Shown here piece by piece: positions 43,609 through 52,104 of a stretch of DNA of 64,000 nt (the first letter of the stretch is position 1; each line of letters opens with the position of its first letter). Source of the DNA: Nitrospira sp. GTDB taxonomy: Bacteria > Nitrospirota > Nitrospiria > Nitrospirales > Nitrospiraceae. A program made the translations under genes and the position numbers. The notes under the pieces are model-generated. The model worked only from the letters and a program-made list of their open reading frames with translations. It was not told the DNA's origin and did not search any database. Location: contig JARFXP010000001.1 in assembly GCA_029194675.1 (NCBI GenBank), positions 1,046,501-1,110,500 of the forward strand. Reading direction: 5' to 3'.

Positions 43609-44019
43609 ATGGCCAAGGTGTTCATAAGCCACGCAACAGAAGATCGTGCCTTCGTCGAGAATGAGCTGGTCCCGGAGCTCCAGCAGTTAGGAATCGAGAT
43701 CTGGTACTCCAGAACTGACATTCGCGCAGGGACACTGTATGAGCGTAGTATTAGGGAAGGCTTAAATTCGAGTGAATGGTTTCTCGTTGTTGTGTCGCCA
43801 AGCTCTGCGAGGTCGGAATGGGTCCAGGACGAGCTCGCGTGGGCCATGGATCATCGCCCACATAATCGAATCGTTCCGGTGTTGCTCCAAGGGGGGAATC
43901 TAAATGACTTTCACATTCGCCTGCCCAGAATCCAATACGTCGATTACGTCGCGGGCAGCGAGACCGGGCGCAGCCAACTGAGAGCCATCTGCTGGACTGG
44001 GACGGCCTCACCCTCCTGA
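43609..44019 (+). CDS. Stand-alone TIR-domain protein
   Basis: 136 residues from ATG 43609 (AGAGG 9 bp upstream). The whole protein is one TIR domain: MAKVFISHATEDRAFVENEL at the start, YSRTDIRAGTLYERSI, FLVVVSPSSARSEW, and Trp71...Glu75 (WVQDE), the WxxxE region that often holds the catalytic Glu of NAD-cleaving TIR enzymes. No effector domain is attached. It lies in an accessory stretch beside TA genes, which fits a defence or TA role. Confidence 0.85.
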   Translation: MAKVFISHATEDRAFVENELVPELQQLGIEIWYSRTDIRAGTLYERSIREGLNSSEWFLVVVSPSSARSEWVQDELAWAMDHRPHNRIVPVLLQGGNLNDFHIRLPRIQYVDYVAGSETGRSQLRAICWTGTASPS

Positions 44020-44099
44020 CCGCTGGCCCGATCTCGTCAAGAGCTTGGAAATTTGCAGCTCCGTGAGCAACTATAAAATAGGATCGCATATTCTCATTT

Positions 44100-44189
44100 G
44101 GGGTCTTGAATCGTGCATGGCGCAGGAATACAGATTCAGCTTTGCTGTTCTACATCCCCAACCACGCCTTCCGGCCGTTTTCCTCGAGC
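44100..44189 (+). repeat. First copy of an imperfect direct repeat
   Basis: The stretch from GGGGTCTTGAATC, through ATGGCGCAG and TTCTACATCCCC, to TTTTCCTCGAGC aligns with 44543-44648 in the same orientation. A 43-codon frame (ATG 44118) runs through it to a stop just before the MqsA-like gene but has no ribosome site. Confidence 0.5.
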
Positions 44190-44250
44190 ATAATGGCACC
44201 CTCACTCCTGACCCTGCAGAATGGTATGATTACTCCCGACGGAGGTAGCC

Positions 44251-44481
44251 ATGTTTCACTGTCATGTGTGCGGGAAGACCGAGAGCCGTCAGGAACTTGT
44301 GAGCGAGGTTTTTGATATCGATGGCAGGCCCGTGCGGGTTGAGCAGATCCCCGCAACCATCTGCGCTCATTGTGGCGAACCGGTGTTCAGTCGGGACACC
44401 ACGGAACGAGTTCGTCGCATGGTGCACGGCGAGGCTAAGCCGATCAAGTCCATTCAGATGGACGTGTTCGCCTACCGGTAA
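44251..44481 (+). CDS. Orphan MqsA/YgiT-type zinc-finger antitoxin-like protein
   Basis: 76 residues. Cys4-Cys7 (CHVC) and Cys38-Cys41 (CAHC) form the YgiT-type zinc finger, with VEQIPATICAHCGEPVFS as the usual second half and the C-terminal VRRMVHGEAKPIKSIQMDV tail. GGAGG lies 5 bp upstream of the ATG. Relatives are antitoxins next to MqsR or DUF4258 toxins, but no toxin gene is seen on either side. Direct repeats flank it. Confidence 0.75.
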   Translation: MFHCHVCGKTESRQELVSEVFDIDGRPVRVEQIPATICAHCGEPVFSRDTTERVRRMVHGEAKPIKSIQMDVFAYR

Positions 44482-44542
44482 AGCCAAGTTTCGATTCGAT
44501 CCCATCCCTGCGAGAATCCTCATGCGAATGCGTGGCAATCAT

Positions 44543-44648
44543 GGGGTCGGATCTTGAATCAGCATGGCGCAGAAATACACAGATTCCGCTTTGCCGTTCG
44601 ACATCCCCCAGCAGACGCCACTCCCTGCCGCCCTCTTTCCCTGCGAGC
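44543..44648 (+). repeat. Second copy of an imperfect direct repeat
   Basis: Runs from GGGGTCGGATCTTGAATC, through ATGGCGCAGAAATACAC and GACATCCCC, to TTTCCCTGCGAGC. It matches 44100-44189 with small gaps. A weaker third copy may lie around 45310-45390. Confidence 0.5.
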
Positions 44649-44658
44649 GAGACCGCAG

Positions 44659-45252
44659 CTAGTTCGGCTTGTCGTATGTCGGCGGGACCCACGGATAGAG
44701 GCGAGGAATCCAGATGGTCAGTGCCGTCGCAACGGCCAGCGCACAGATCGCACCGACAATAAATTGAGTCCAGGTGTTGGGCCGGATGGCCCCAAGCGAC
44801 ACAATGAGCAAGAGCATGGGAAGGTCCAAGAAATGGGTGAACGTCGGCACCTGCTCTTGTCGAGCACGAGTGAGGTCCGGCGTCACGCCTCCGTGATTCA
44901 ACGCCTCACCCGTCAGGCGACGGAGTCGCATGAAGTAGAGCCGCGTCACGGTGTTCCCTTCGACGAATTCCAGCACGAACAGCACGATCATCCCCGCCAG
45001 CCACGGATGCTGCATGAATCCCCACCCGCCCCAGACTTCCGCCGTCATCCACGCGCCTGATATAAACAGAATGATGGCACCAGGCACCACGACGCCATCA
45101 TAGAAGACCACGATGCTCCGAACGGCTTCCGCGAAGCGAATAAGGTCGCGCACGTTCCGTGAACGCATATCCGAGATCCAGACACCGATTAATCCAGACC
45201 CGATCAGCATCAAGCCGATCAAGTGGGCATAACGCAGTAAAGAGTAGCTCAT
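44659..45252 (-). CDS. DUF2269-like integral membrane protein
   Basis: 197 residues with five or six hydrophobic helices (for example YAHLIGLMLIGSGLIGVW near the start, VVVPGAIILFISGAWM, and a C-terminal pair). The layout with RYAHLIG and FYDGVVVPGAIIL resembles the DUF2269 family of predicted inner-membrane proteins. Function unknown. Its ATG at 45252 has no strong ribosome site. It stands between copies of the direct repeat. Confidence 0.6.
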   Translation of the reverse strand: MSYSLLRYAHLIGLMLIGSGLIGVWISDMRSRNVRDLIRFAEAVRSIVVFYDGVVVPGAIILFISGAWMTAEVWGGWGFMQHPWLAGMIVLFVLEFVEGNTVTRLYFMRLRRLTGEALNHGGVTPDLTRARQEQVPTFTHFLDLPMLLLIVSLGAIRPNTWTQFIVGAICALAVATALTIWIPRLYPWVPPTYDKPN

Positions 45253-45462
45253 GGCCTCTCATGTCCTGATCAACGCGTGGCACAGTATCTTCCATCGGAA
45301 TGCTGGTGACAAGCGTGAAGAACAATGGAGGCTCGTTCTTGCCATCCGACACCCCTCGGCAGCTGCCAGACCCTCCACTTTCTCTTTTACATCAGCACCC
45401 GTGTGACCCACCGTCACTGACGTCTTGACCGTCCTTCATTCGAACCGTCGTCGTTTCGCGAC
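45253..45462. other. Intergenic stretch with a possible third repeat copy
   Basis: No coding frame. Roughly 45310-45390 (ATGGAG, then CCATCCGACACCCC, then CACTTTCTC) weakly resembles the repeats at 44100 and 44543. Confidence 0.35.
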
Positions 45463-45502
45463 AAAAAAAGAGGGTGGGGAGTTTTGTCTCCCCACCCTCT
45501 TT
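45463..45502 (-). terminator. Strong Rho-independent terminator
   Basis: A perfect 15-bp stem (45467-45481 with 45488-45502) and a 6-nt loop. The stem is GC-rich, and on the minus strand it is followed by seven T. It lies 55 bp past the stop of the beta-sandwich repeat gene. The stem is nearly the same as that of the terminator at 47666. Confidence 0.85.
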
Positions 45503-45557
45503 CGCTCTGCAACGGTCTCGACGGAGGCGATGACTCACCCCTGCAGAAACTCGGCTC

Positions 45558-47405
45558 CTATTGGCTACTCACCTGTAGTTGAATACTGCCCGTCTCAGTC
45601 AGCGCAGGATTGATGGTGACCGTGTACGTGTCTGCTGAAGCCAATGTGACAGGGTTGAGGGTAAAGCTTGACTCTGAACTCGTCATGCCGGCTTGCAGGA
45701 TACCATTCGGGCTATAGAGGTTTACGGTCACGTTGCCGAGCTTATTATTGGTGACCTTGATCGTGGCCTGTTGGCTCGCCGTACCTGTAAACGTATAGCG
45801 TCCATTTTGGCCGGCTCGGCTGACCGTGATCGGCCGAGGGGCCGCATTCACCTTTAATGAATCCGACACCTCGGTTGAGAGAGTCAAGGTCATTTTGCCG
45901 GTGTAGCTGCCGACAGGGTTGATGACAACCGTGTACGTGCCGGTGGTCGGCAAGGGGTTTTGATCTTCGAGACCTCCGCCAGCCGTACCCACACCCGTTG
46001 AGGCTAGGATGGTCCCATCCGACGTCATAAGCGTGACCGCGCTGGATGTAATGCTCACTGACGTAAGCCCGAGATTCACCCATTGCCCAGCGTTGCCATT
46101 GAAGGTATAGCGCGCCGTCTGGCCCACCTTGGTCAGATTGACCGGCACTGAGGCTCCATCGATCGCAATAGTACCCGTGATGGGAGAGGAAAGGCCGAGC
46201 GTCATACTGCCGGTATAGTTACTAACCGGCTCCACCGTAATGGCGTAAGTCCCCGTTTCCGGCAGAGCCGTCAAAGGATCGAGACTGCCGCCACTTGGAC
46301 CAACTGTGGTCGATTCCCACTTACTGCCATCCGGTTTCAGTATGGCCACAGAAGCCATGGGAATTGACACCCCCGTCAGACCGAGATTCACCCATTGCCC
46401 CTCCGTCCCGTTAAATGTATAGCGCGCCCGTTGACCCGGCACCGTCAGCGTCGGTGTCACGTTCCCTTGGTCGATCATGAGGGTACCGGTCAGTTCTGGG
46501 GCGTTATAAAGCGCAAGCTTGAGCCTCCCGGTGTAACTCAGATCCGATTCAACCAGGACTGCATAGGTTCCGGAAGCCGGAAGGACCTGTCCTGGAATCA
46601 TAGCACCCACAGCACTCCCAGAGACAAACGAGATCGGCTTGCCTAACAAACTTCCATCCGGATTAACAACAGAGACGTACCCGCTTCGGATTGTCACATC
46701 GCTCACTTGCAAGCTCACCGTTTGGCCACTTTCTCCCGAGAATGTATAGCGGGCCTTCTGACCGGTACGGCTGATGTTGACCGGCACCGCCGCACCGTGA
46801 GGGGTGATGTCGCCGCCCAACTCGCTTGAAACTGTGATCGTGAAACTCCCGGTATACGTACTGAGCGGGTCGAAGAAAATGGTATAGCTCCCTGTCACCG
46901 GCAATTCCTCAAGATCAATGCTAGCGCCGTTCATCTGGCTGGAAGAGATCGTGGCCCCCGAATCGGCTCCAAACTGGTAGGCTTTCATGGATGTATACAC
47001 CTTTGTCTGTGAAGACATCGGCCGCTCGCCCATAGTCGCATAGTAGTTCCTTACTGCGGGGACACGTCTGGGTATCACCCCGCCATCCGGCCCATAGACT
47101 GAAACTTGAAACTGTGTGAGCATGACACCGCTGAAGCCGATATTGATCCGCTGGCCGGCTGTACCGTCGAAGACCATCAAGCCGTTCTTATTCGGAGTTT
47201 CAATTTTCACCGTGACAGGTTCCCCATTCACAGCGATGTGACCATTGTATTCGATGTCTGCTGCCACGACGCCTGGCGGTGGGGCGGTATCTCCGGCGTA
47301 ACTCCTGTCAGTGGCAGTACTGGAAATAATTCCTGTTGACCCTAGCACAAGCGTTACTGTTGCCACTCCTATCCGGCACTTCACCCACGGCCATAGGCTG
47401 TACAT
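45558..47405 (-). CDS. Secreted beta-sandwich repeat protein
   Basis: A 615-residue exported protein: a signal peptide at about 1-37, then five to six repeats of about 105 residues. Each has RYTFNGTEGQWVNLGLTGVS, then a LPETGTYAI segment and an YTGSMTLGLS end. These resemble PPC (bacterial pre-peptidase C-terminal) or related beta-sandwich modules. No catalytic domain is present, so it looks like a surface or periplasmic structural protein. AGGAGGAG precedes the ATG and a strong terminator follows. Confidence 0.7.
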   Translation of the reverse strand: MYSLWPWVKCRIGVATVTLVLGSTGIISSTATDRSYAGDTAPPPGVVAADIEYNGHIAVNGEPVTVKIETPNKNGLMVFDGTAGQRINIGFSGVMLTQFQVSVYGPDGGVIPRRVPAVRNYYATMGERPMSSQTKVYTSMKAYQFGADSGATISSSQMNGASIDLEELPVTGSYTIFFDPLSTYTGSFTITVSSELGGDITPHGAAVPVNISRTGQKARYTFSGESGQTVSLQVSDVTIRSGYVSVVNPDGSLLGKPISFVSGSAVGAMIPGQVLPASGTYAVLVESDLSYTGRLKLALYNAPELTGTLMIDQGNVTPTLTVPGQRARYTFNGTEGQWVNLGLTGVSIPMASVAILKPDGSKWESTTVGPSGGSLDPLTALPETGTYAITVEPVSNYTGSMTLGLSSPITGTIAIDGASVPVNLTKVGQTARYTFNGNAGQWVNLGLTSVSITSSAVTLMTSDGTILASTGVGTAGGGLEDQNPLPTTGTYTVVINPVGSYTGKMTLTLSTEVSDSLKVNAAPRPITVSRAGQNGRYTFTGTASQQATIKVTNNKLGNVTVNLYSPNGILQAGMTSSESSFTLNPVTLASADTYTVTINPALTETGSIQLQVSSQ

Positions 47406-47517
47406 AGTCGCTCCTCCTAAATTATAAAAACCGACGGCTCTTGGTGGTTGCCACCTCGTTTGAGTTTGCCTTGCGACGCTGGGTTGACGCGCGGACTCTA
47501 CCCTTTTTTATGTCTGT

Positions 47518-47577
47518 GGTGCAATCCCCCTAGGCACCATTTAGACGATTATCTGTGTGATCCCCCCAACTGGGGGG
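47518..47577 (-). promoter_or_regulatory. Two hairpin sites upstream of the beta-sandwich repeat gene
   Basis: On the minus strand, GGTGC/GCACC (47518-47522 and 47534-47538) and CCCCCC/GGGGGG around AACT (47562-47577) are two inverted repeats in the 325-bp gap. A weak promoter (TTGCAC, 18 bp, TAGAGT) overlaps the first on the minus strand. Both sites share a TCCCCC core, so they could be operators of one regulator. The rest of the gap shows nothing else. Confidence 0.4.
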
Positions 47578-47665
47578 CTGAGATGGCCCGAAGCCCATTG
47601 CCTCTTGGTGTGAGGAAATATGCGGGGTTAGCCGAGCAAACAAGAGGGGCAGACGTGTCGGCGGG

Positions 47666-47698
47666 AAAAAAAGAGGGTGGAGAGTTGCCTCTCCACCC
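47666..47698 (-). terminator. Rho-independent terminator after the monoheme cytochrome
   Basis: A 10-bp GC-rich stem (47675-47684 with 47689-47698), a 4-nt loop and seven T on the minus strand (47666-47672). It lies 34 bp past the cytochrome stop. The A-tract and stem sequence repeat the terminator at 45463 with one change. Confidence 0.8.
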
Positions 47699-47731
47699 CG
47701 TTCTTACAACTCACCGGAAGCTTCTCAGAGA

Positions 47732-48178
47732 CTACTCGGCCTTACAGAAGCTCCGTTCATAGTTGATGATCGCCCAGGCTTCTTCTTCCGTGATCGCGGC
47801 GGGGATCAAGGAAACCATGCCCGTTCCGGCGCTGCCGTTCTTAATGACCCAGAAAAGTTCGCCATCCTTCCGTTTCTTGTGGAACTTGCAATTGGTGAAA
47901 TCCCGTGGGCTTGGGTTCAGGATCTTCCCGGCTTCGCCCTGGCCATCTCCGGCCTTGCCATGACAATTGAAGCAGGTGCCCTTCCCTTCGTAAAGCGCCT
48001 TGCCTTTGGCGATGCTCTCCGGGCTGGAAGCGACCGGATTCTTCAGAGCTTTTGCGTCCGCTGCTTGATCGGGCGGAACACGAGGCTTCAAAGGATCTTT
48101 TTCTTCAGCCCCAACCACTGCGACCGAGAGAAATACAACTGCTGCAGTGACCCCTAAAAACTTGGACAGATACCCCAT
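47732..48178 (-). CDS. Monoheme c-type cytochrome
   Basis: 148 residues from ATG 48178 (AAAGGAGG upstream). A signal peptide (about 1-24) is followed by a mature domain with one heme site, CFNCH at 69-73. A Met in GTGMVSLIP (about 119) is a likely axial ligand. EGKGTCFNCHGKAGDGQG is the usual class I cytochrome c context. It probably carries electrons in the periplasm. A clear promoter and a terminator surround it, so it is transcribed alone. Confidence 0.9.
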   Translation of the reverse strand: MGYLSKFLGVTAAVVFLSVAVVGAEEKDPLKPRVPPDQAADAKALKNPVASSPESIAKGKALYEGKGTCFNCHGKAGDGQGEAGKILNPSPRDFTNCKFHKKRKDGELFWVIKNGSAGTGMVSLIPAAITEEEAWAIINYERSFCKAE

Positions 48179-48275
48179 CACACGTCCTCCTTTGTGTTGA
48201 ACCCACCGAGCCTGAGTGACACTCCAGGCCGCCGACTTGTCTTCATGATTTTCAAGAGCCAAGTAAAACGCACGA

Positions 48276-48305
48276 ACTATACCAACGCCTCTGAATTCCT
48301 GTCAA
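48276..48305 (-). promoter_or_regulatory. Sigma-70-type promoter of the monoheme cytochrome
   Basis: On the minus strand TTGACA (48300-48305) and TATAGT (48276-48281) are separated by 18 bp. Transcription would start near 48269, leaving about 90 nt before the cytochrome ATG. Confidence 0.7.
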
Positions 48306-48664
48306 GAAAACACCCCTCACCCCATCGCTCATCGCGTCTTGTTGTTACATAAATAAATGGAGATCAAACCTCATACCAACACCAACTTACAAACAGGCAA
48401 GAGAATGTCGGTATTTACGTGGTTCACTGCAGCCCATTCCACATTTTCATCGATTTCGTGGCGCCTCTGCGCCTCAGCTACACCCTCCACGCCTCATTGA
48501 CAACGATACAATACCCGTTAGCTGCGGCATCCGGAAATGTGGCCGTGAACATCCATCTGAAAATCAAAGGTCCACCCAGGCGACGCTTGATCGGATTTGT
48601 AGCAGATTAGGACCGGAAGGCAAGCACGGACAGCTTGACCGAATATGATTGGAGAGGCGTGGTG
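48306..48664. other. Gene-poor, AT-richer stretch
   Basis: No convincing coding frame, RNA or terminator was recognised. It lies between the cytochrome promoter and the 3' end of the RodZ-like gene. Confidence 0.4.
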
Positions 48665-49591
48665 CTATCGTTTCAGAACAATGTCGCGGGCAACTTTGCC
48701 GCTCGGTCCGAACGGCTTTTGCGGTTTGCCGTTTAACTCGGCCTTCACTCCTCCGGCGTTTCCAAGGGTCAAGATGAATTGGTCCTGTCCCTTCCAATGG
48801 GCTTTTTCGCCTGGTCGTAACAACGACTCCTGAGGACTCCCGTTATCGATCTGCACGACGACCCAGCTCAATTCCGTCGCTTCCAAGTCTAACACCAACT
48901 GACCGTCCCCAAAACGCTCCGTTGCGTTCAGGCCGATGCCAGCTAACGGACCATCACTACCGGGAGCGGCCGTCGACGCTGTAGAAACCGTTTCCGGCTC
49001 TGATCGAGAGGCTGCGCCTGCAGGTGTGATAGGTTCCTGTCGCGGTGGGGCCTCGGTCGCCTTTGCCGATCCGGCGGGTGTTTCGGTGGGCTTCGGAACC
49101 CCTGCCGTACGTTCAGGATCACGGGCCGTTGAGGCCGGAACCTCTTTCGCCGCTTGGGTCGTGCGTTTCGTCGCAGGCCCTTGTTCAGGAGCCCCACGCC
49201 GAAAGACCGACGACTGCTCTCGACTGAGAAGAAAGATCAGCGTCAGTACGGCGATACTGATCGCGATCGTCACCGCTTTCCGATTGGACTGACGCTTCCG
49301 GTCTTCTTCAATCTGTCGCACCTTGAGCCGTTCACGCTCGTCCTGTTTCTCGTAAAAGGAACCCGCCGATTGGATAAAGCGGTGAATCGCATCTTCTTCA
49401 TCCAAGCCCAGCGATCGGGCGTAGGAACGTACAAACCCCTTGGCGAAGACTTGGTCGGGTAACTTGGCGAAATTACCGTCCTCAAGTGCCTTAACGAAAT
49501 CCGTGCGAATGCGGGTTTTCGACGCCACCTCATCAACGGTCAACCCTTTGGTCTCTCGGACTTGCCTGAAGAATTCGCCGACTGACTCCAT
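48665..49591 (-). CDS. RodZ-like helix-turn-helix membrane protein
   Basis: 308 residues. Residues 1-70 are the HTH_25/RodZ helix-turn-helix (GEFFRQVRETKGLTVDEVASKTRI). A membrane helix lies at about 105-121, then a Pro/Ala/Thr-rich periplasmic linker, then a C-terminal DUF4115 domain (about 220-308). The layout matches RodZ, which links the MreB cytoskeleton to the envelope. No mre genes are adjacent. The next TPR gene starts 7 bp upstream in the run. Confidence 0.85.
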   Translation of the reverse strand: MESVGEFFRQVRETKGLTVDEVASKTRIRTDFVKALEDGNFAKLPDQVFAKGFVRSYARSLGLDEEDAIHRFIQSAGSFYEKQDERERLKVRQIEEDRKRQSNRKAVTIAISIAVLTLIFLLSREQSSVFRRGAPEQGPATKRTTQAAKEVPASTARDPERTAGVPKPTETPAGSAKATEAPPRQEPITPAGAASRSEPETVSTASTAAPGSDGPLAGIGLNATERFGDGQLVLDLEATELSWVVVQIDNGSPQESLLRPGEKAHWKGQDQFILTLGNAGGVKAELNGKPQKPFGPSGKVARDIVLKR

Positions 49592-49598
49592 AAGTCTC

Positions 49599-50279
49599 CT
49601 ACTTCAATCGCGCCAAGAGTGCCGCTGCCGCTTCCGCCAGCTCTCCACCTTTATCCAAGGTGGCCACCTTCTTCAAAGTTTCCCGGGCTCTGTTCGTATA
49701 ACCCAATTTATAATACACCCGACCAAGCTCAAGATGAGTCATTGCAGGCGGAACACTTGGTGGGCTTGCGGACGCCGCATCTTCCAGCGCCTCCATCGAA
49801 CCCTGAAGATCGCCCTGGTGTGCCAGTGCGCGACCGAGATGATATCGAGCCAAGTCCGGCGTCGGATAGAGGGGATTCGCCAGGGCCTGCTGATAGGATT
49901 GGATCGCCTCGTCCCACCGATCCTGATTGGCCAGAACTTGCCCCAGATACGTATGCGCTTCAGAATAGGTTTCATCGATTTTGATCGCCGCGCGGAATTG
50001 CTCTTCCGCGTAGGACAACTTGCCCTGCAGCGCGTACACATGTCCCAGTGCGTACCGCGCCTCCTTATTGGCCGGATTCAACTGGACTGACTTCTGGAAC
50101 GAGACAAAAGCCTTTTGGCGATCCCCAGGGAGGCTGGCGACACCCTCCTGATAATACCCTTGCGATTTTTGCAGCACTTCCTTGTCGTTCGCACACCCTC
50201 CCAACGTACTTATGAGTCCTACACACACCAGGAGATGGTATTCTGGCCGCCGATGGAACCGCCGATCGCGCATGGTCAT
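49599..50279 (-). CDS. TPR-repeat lipoprotein
   Basis: 226 residues with a lipobox ending at Cys29 (STLGGC). The mature part is about five TPR units (AFVSFQKSVQLNPANKEARY, AEEQFRAAIKIDETYSEAHTYLG and so on), a helical scaffold similar to PilF/NlpI. The start overlaps the PfkB stop by 4 bp, so expression is coupled. The partner is unknown; a scaffold in the envelope is likely. Confidence 0.8.
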   Translation of the reverse strand: MTMRDRRFHRRPEYHLLVCVGLISTLGGCANDKEVLQKSQGYYQEGVASLPGDRQKAFVSFQKSVQLNPANKEARYALGHVYALQGKLSYAEEQFRAAIKIDETYSEAHTYLGQVLANQDRWDEAIQSYQQALANPLYPTPDLARYHLGRALAHQGDLQGSMEALEDAASASPPSVPPAMTHLELGRVYYKLGYTNRARETLKKVATLDKGGELAEAAAALLARLK

Positions 50280-51190
50280 TGAACATCCTCAAAATGCGTG
50301 AGCCGCTTAAACTCGACGAACCGAGCCTGAATCTCTTTGTAATCCAGGATGCGCAATCGGTCAAGACTAAAGGATTCTACGGTAAATGACGCCATCACGC
50401 TTCCAAAGATGATGGCCTGTCTCATGGCCTCCGGAGACCGGTTTCCTGTCGCCGCCAAGTAGCCCAGAAATCCCCCGGCGAAGGTATCTCCGGCACCGGT
50501 CGGATCGCGGACGTCTTCGAGCGGAAAAGCCGGCGCGCCGAAAATCTGCTTTTCGTTGAACATGAGCACGCCATACTCGCCCCGCTTGACGATGAGATGC
50601 TTGGGTCCTCGTGAAAGCACGAGCTTCGCCACTTTTACCAGGTTGGAATCCTGTCCGAGTGCGCGCGCCTCACCGTCGTTGATGATCAGAATGTCCACCT
50701 TCTCCAACACCTTCCAAAGCGCCTCGCGCTGGCCGTTGATCCAGAAATTCATCGTGTCGCAGGCTACCAATGCGGGACGTTTCACCTTGTGCAGAACATC
50801 GAGCTGAAGCTCCGGATGGATGTTGCCCAGGAACAGCACGTCCGGCGCACGATAGGCCTCCGGGATCTGAGGGCGAAACGTTTCGAACACATTGAGCTGC
50901 GTATCCAAGGTATGCGCCTCGTTCAATTGGTGCGTGTATTCCCCCTTCCAGCGAAAGGTCGCCCCTGGGCGGCGTTCCAGACCGGTGAGATCAATCCCAC
51001 GGTTTTTGAGAAACGCGATATGCTGGTGGGGAAAATCATCTCCAACCACGGCAATGAGTGCGACCGACGTGAAGAAGCTGGCCGCCGTTGAGAAATAGGT
51101 GGCCGACCCTCCAAGAATCTCGGTTCCTTCACCGAAAGGGGTTTTGACCGTATCGAGTGCAACCGATCCCACGACCAACAGTTTCCCCAT
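50276..51190 (-). CDS. PfkB-family carbohydrate kinase
   Basis: A 304-residue ribokinase-fold kinase. The N-terminal GGSATYFSTAASFF and the C-terminal DPTGAGDTFAGGFLG, with its catalytic Asp, are both present. It lies next to the MTA phosphorylase gene in the same run, which may point to a ribose- or methylthioribose-related sugar. The start (MGKLLVVGSVALD) has AAAGGAG 10 bp upstream. The exact substrate cannot be read from sequence alone. Confidence 0.85.
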   Translation of the reverse strand: MGKLLVVGSVALDTVKTPFGEGTEILGGSATYFSTAASFFTSVALIAVVGDDFPHQHIAFLKNRGIDLTGLERRPGATFRWKGEYTHQLNEAHTLDTQLNVFETFRPQIPEAYRAPDVLFLGNIHPELQLDVLHKVKRPALVACDTMNFWINGQREALWKVLEKVDILIINDGEARALGQDSNLVKVAKLVLSRGPKHLIVKRGEYGVLMFNEKQIFGAPAFPLEDVRDPTGAGDTFAGGFLGYLAATGNRSPEAMRQAIIFGSVMASFTVESFSLDRLRILDYKEIQARFVEFKRLTHFEDVQ

Positions 51191-51192
51191 GA

Positions 51193-52092
51193 CTAACGGA
51201 CTCCTTTCTTCGGTGCCAGCGCACGGTCAATAAGCACGGCGAGCTTCTTCCGAACAGCTGTAGGAATTCGGTTCGGCGCCGTCAGAATGGCATTGTCCAA
51301 TGCCCGATGACAGGGGCAGTCTCTCGGATCGACGAAGGACGGCACCACCACGCGGAGTATCTGTTTGGCTAGAGCCACGTTACGATGAAGCGTCCCCAAT
51401 ACCGCTTCCACCGTGACCGCCTCTTCCGTTTCATGCCAGCAGTCATAATCGGTCACCAGCGCCAAGGTCGCGTAACAGAGCTCCGCCTCACGCGCCAGTT
51501 TCGCTTCCGGCATGTTGGTCATGCCGATCACATCGACGCCCCATTGCCGGTAGAGTCGTGATTCCGCTTTCGTCGAAAACTGCGGCCCCTCCATGCAGAG
51601 ATAGGTCCCGCTGCGATGCAACTTGGCGCCGACCCGTTCCCCAGCCGCCAGGAGAGCCTGTCCCAGTTCGGCACAAATCGGCTCGCCGAAGGCGACATGC
51701 GCCACGACTCCGTTGTCAAAAAATGTCGAGACGCGCCGCTTTGTGAGGTCGAGGAACTGGTCAGGCACAACGACGTCGCCCGGGTGAATTGATTCCTTCA
51801 TGCTGCCGACCGCACTGATCGAAATCACATGAGACACCCCCAGAGACTTGAGCGCGAAAATGTTTGCGCGGTAGTTGATCCCGCTCGGATTCAACAAATG
51901 CCCCCGCCCATGCCGTGAAAGAAATGCGACTTGAATTCCGTCAAGCAAGCCGACGGTGATCGCATCGGAAGGAGCCCCGAAGGGTGTCCGGACTCGGATG
52001 GACCGAGCGGAAGTGAGCCCTTCAATATCATACAGTCCGCTTCCTCCGATCACCCCGACGGTCACCCGCTCATCCTGTCTTTTTCTCTTCAT
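51193..52092 (-). CDS. mtnP: S-methyl-5'-thioadenosine phosphorylase
   Basis: A 299-residue purine phosphorylase-fold enzyme. GVIGGSGLYDIEGL opens it, SRHGRGHLLNPSGINYRANIFALKSLG holds the phosphate site, and MTNMPEAKLAREAELCYATLALVTDYDCW is diagnostic for MTAP over plain PNP. It splits MTA from polyamine synthesis into adenine and methylthioribose-1-phosphate. Its stop is 2 bp before the PfkB start, so they form a tight operon. Confidence 0.9.
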   Translation of the reverse strand: MKRKRQDERVTVGVIGGSGLYDIEGLTSARSIRVRTPFGAPSDAITVGLLDGIQVAFLSRHGRGHLLNPSGINYRANIFALKSLGVSHVISISAVGSMKESIHPGDVVVPDQFLDLTKRRVSTFFDNGVVAHVAFGEPICAELGQALLAAGERVGAKLHRSGTYLCMEGPQFSTKAESRLYRQWGVDVIGMTNMPEAKLAREAELCYATLALVTDYDCWHETEEAVTVEAVLGTLHRNVALAKQILRVVVPSFVDPRDCPCHRALDNAILTAPNRIPTAVRKKLAVLIDRALAPKKGVR

Positions 52093-52104
52093 GCAGATCC
52101 TTTC

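Noticed and set aside
43252..44250. Integron-type attC sites around the TIR gene
   Set aside because: GTTAGGT-like boxes occur, but no paired, inverted core sites with the right spacing were found.
47518..47540. A sigma-54 promoter on the minus strand
   Set aside because: The GG and GC elements are spaced 14 bp apart instead of 10.
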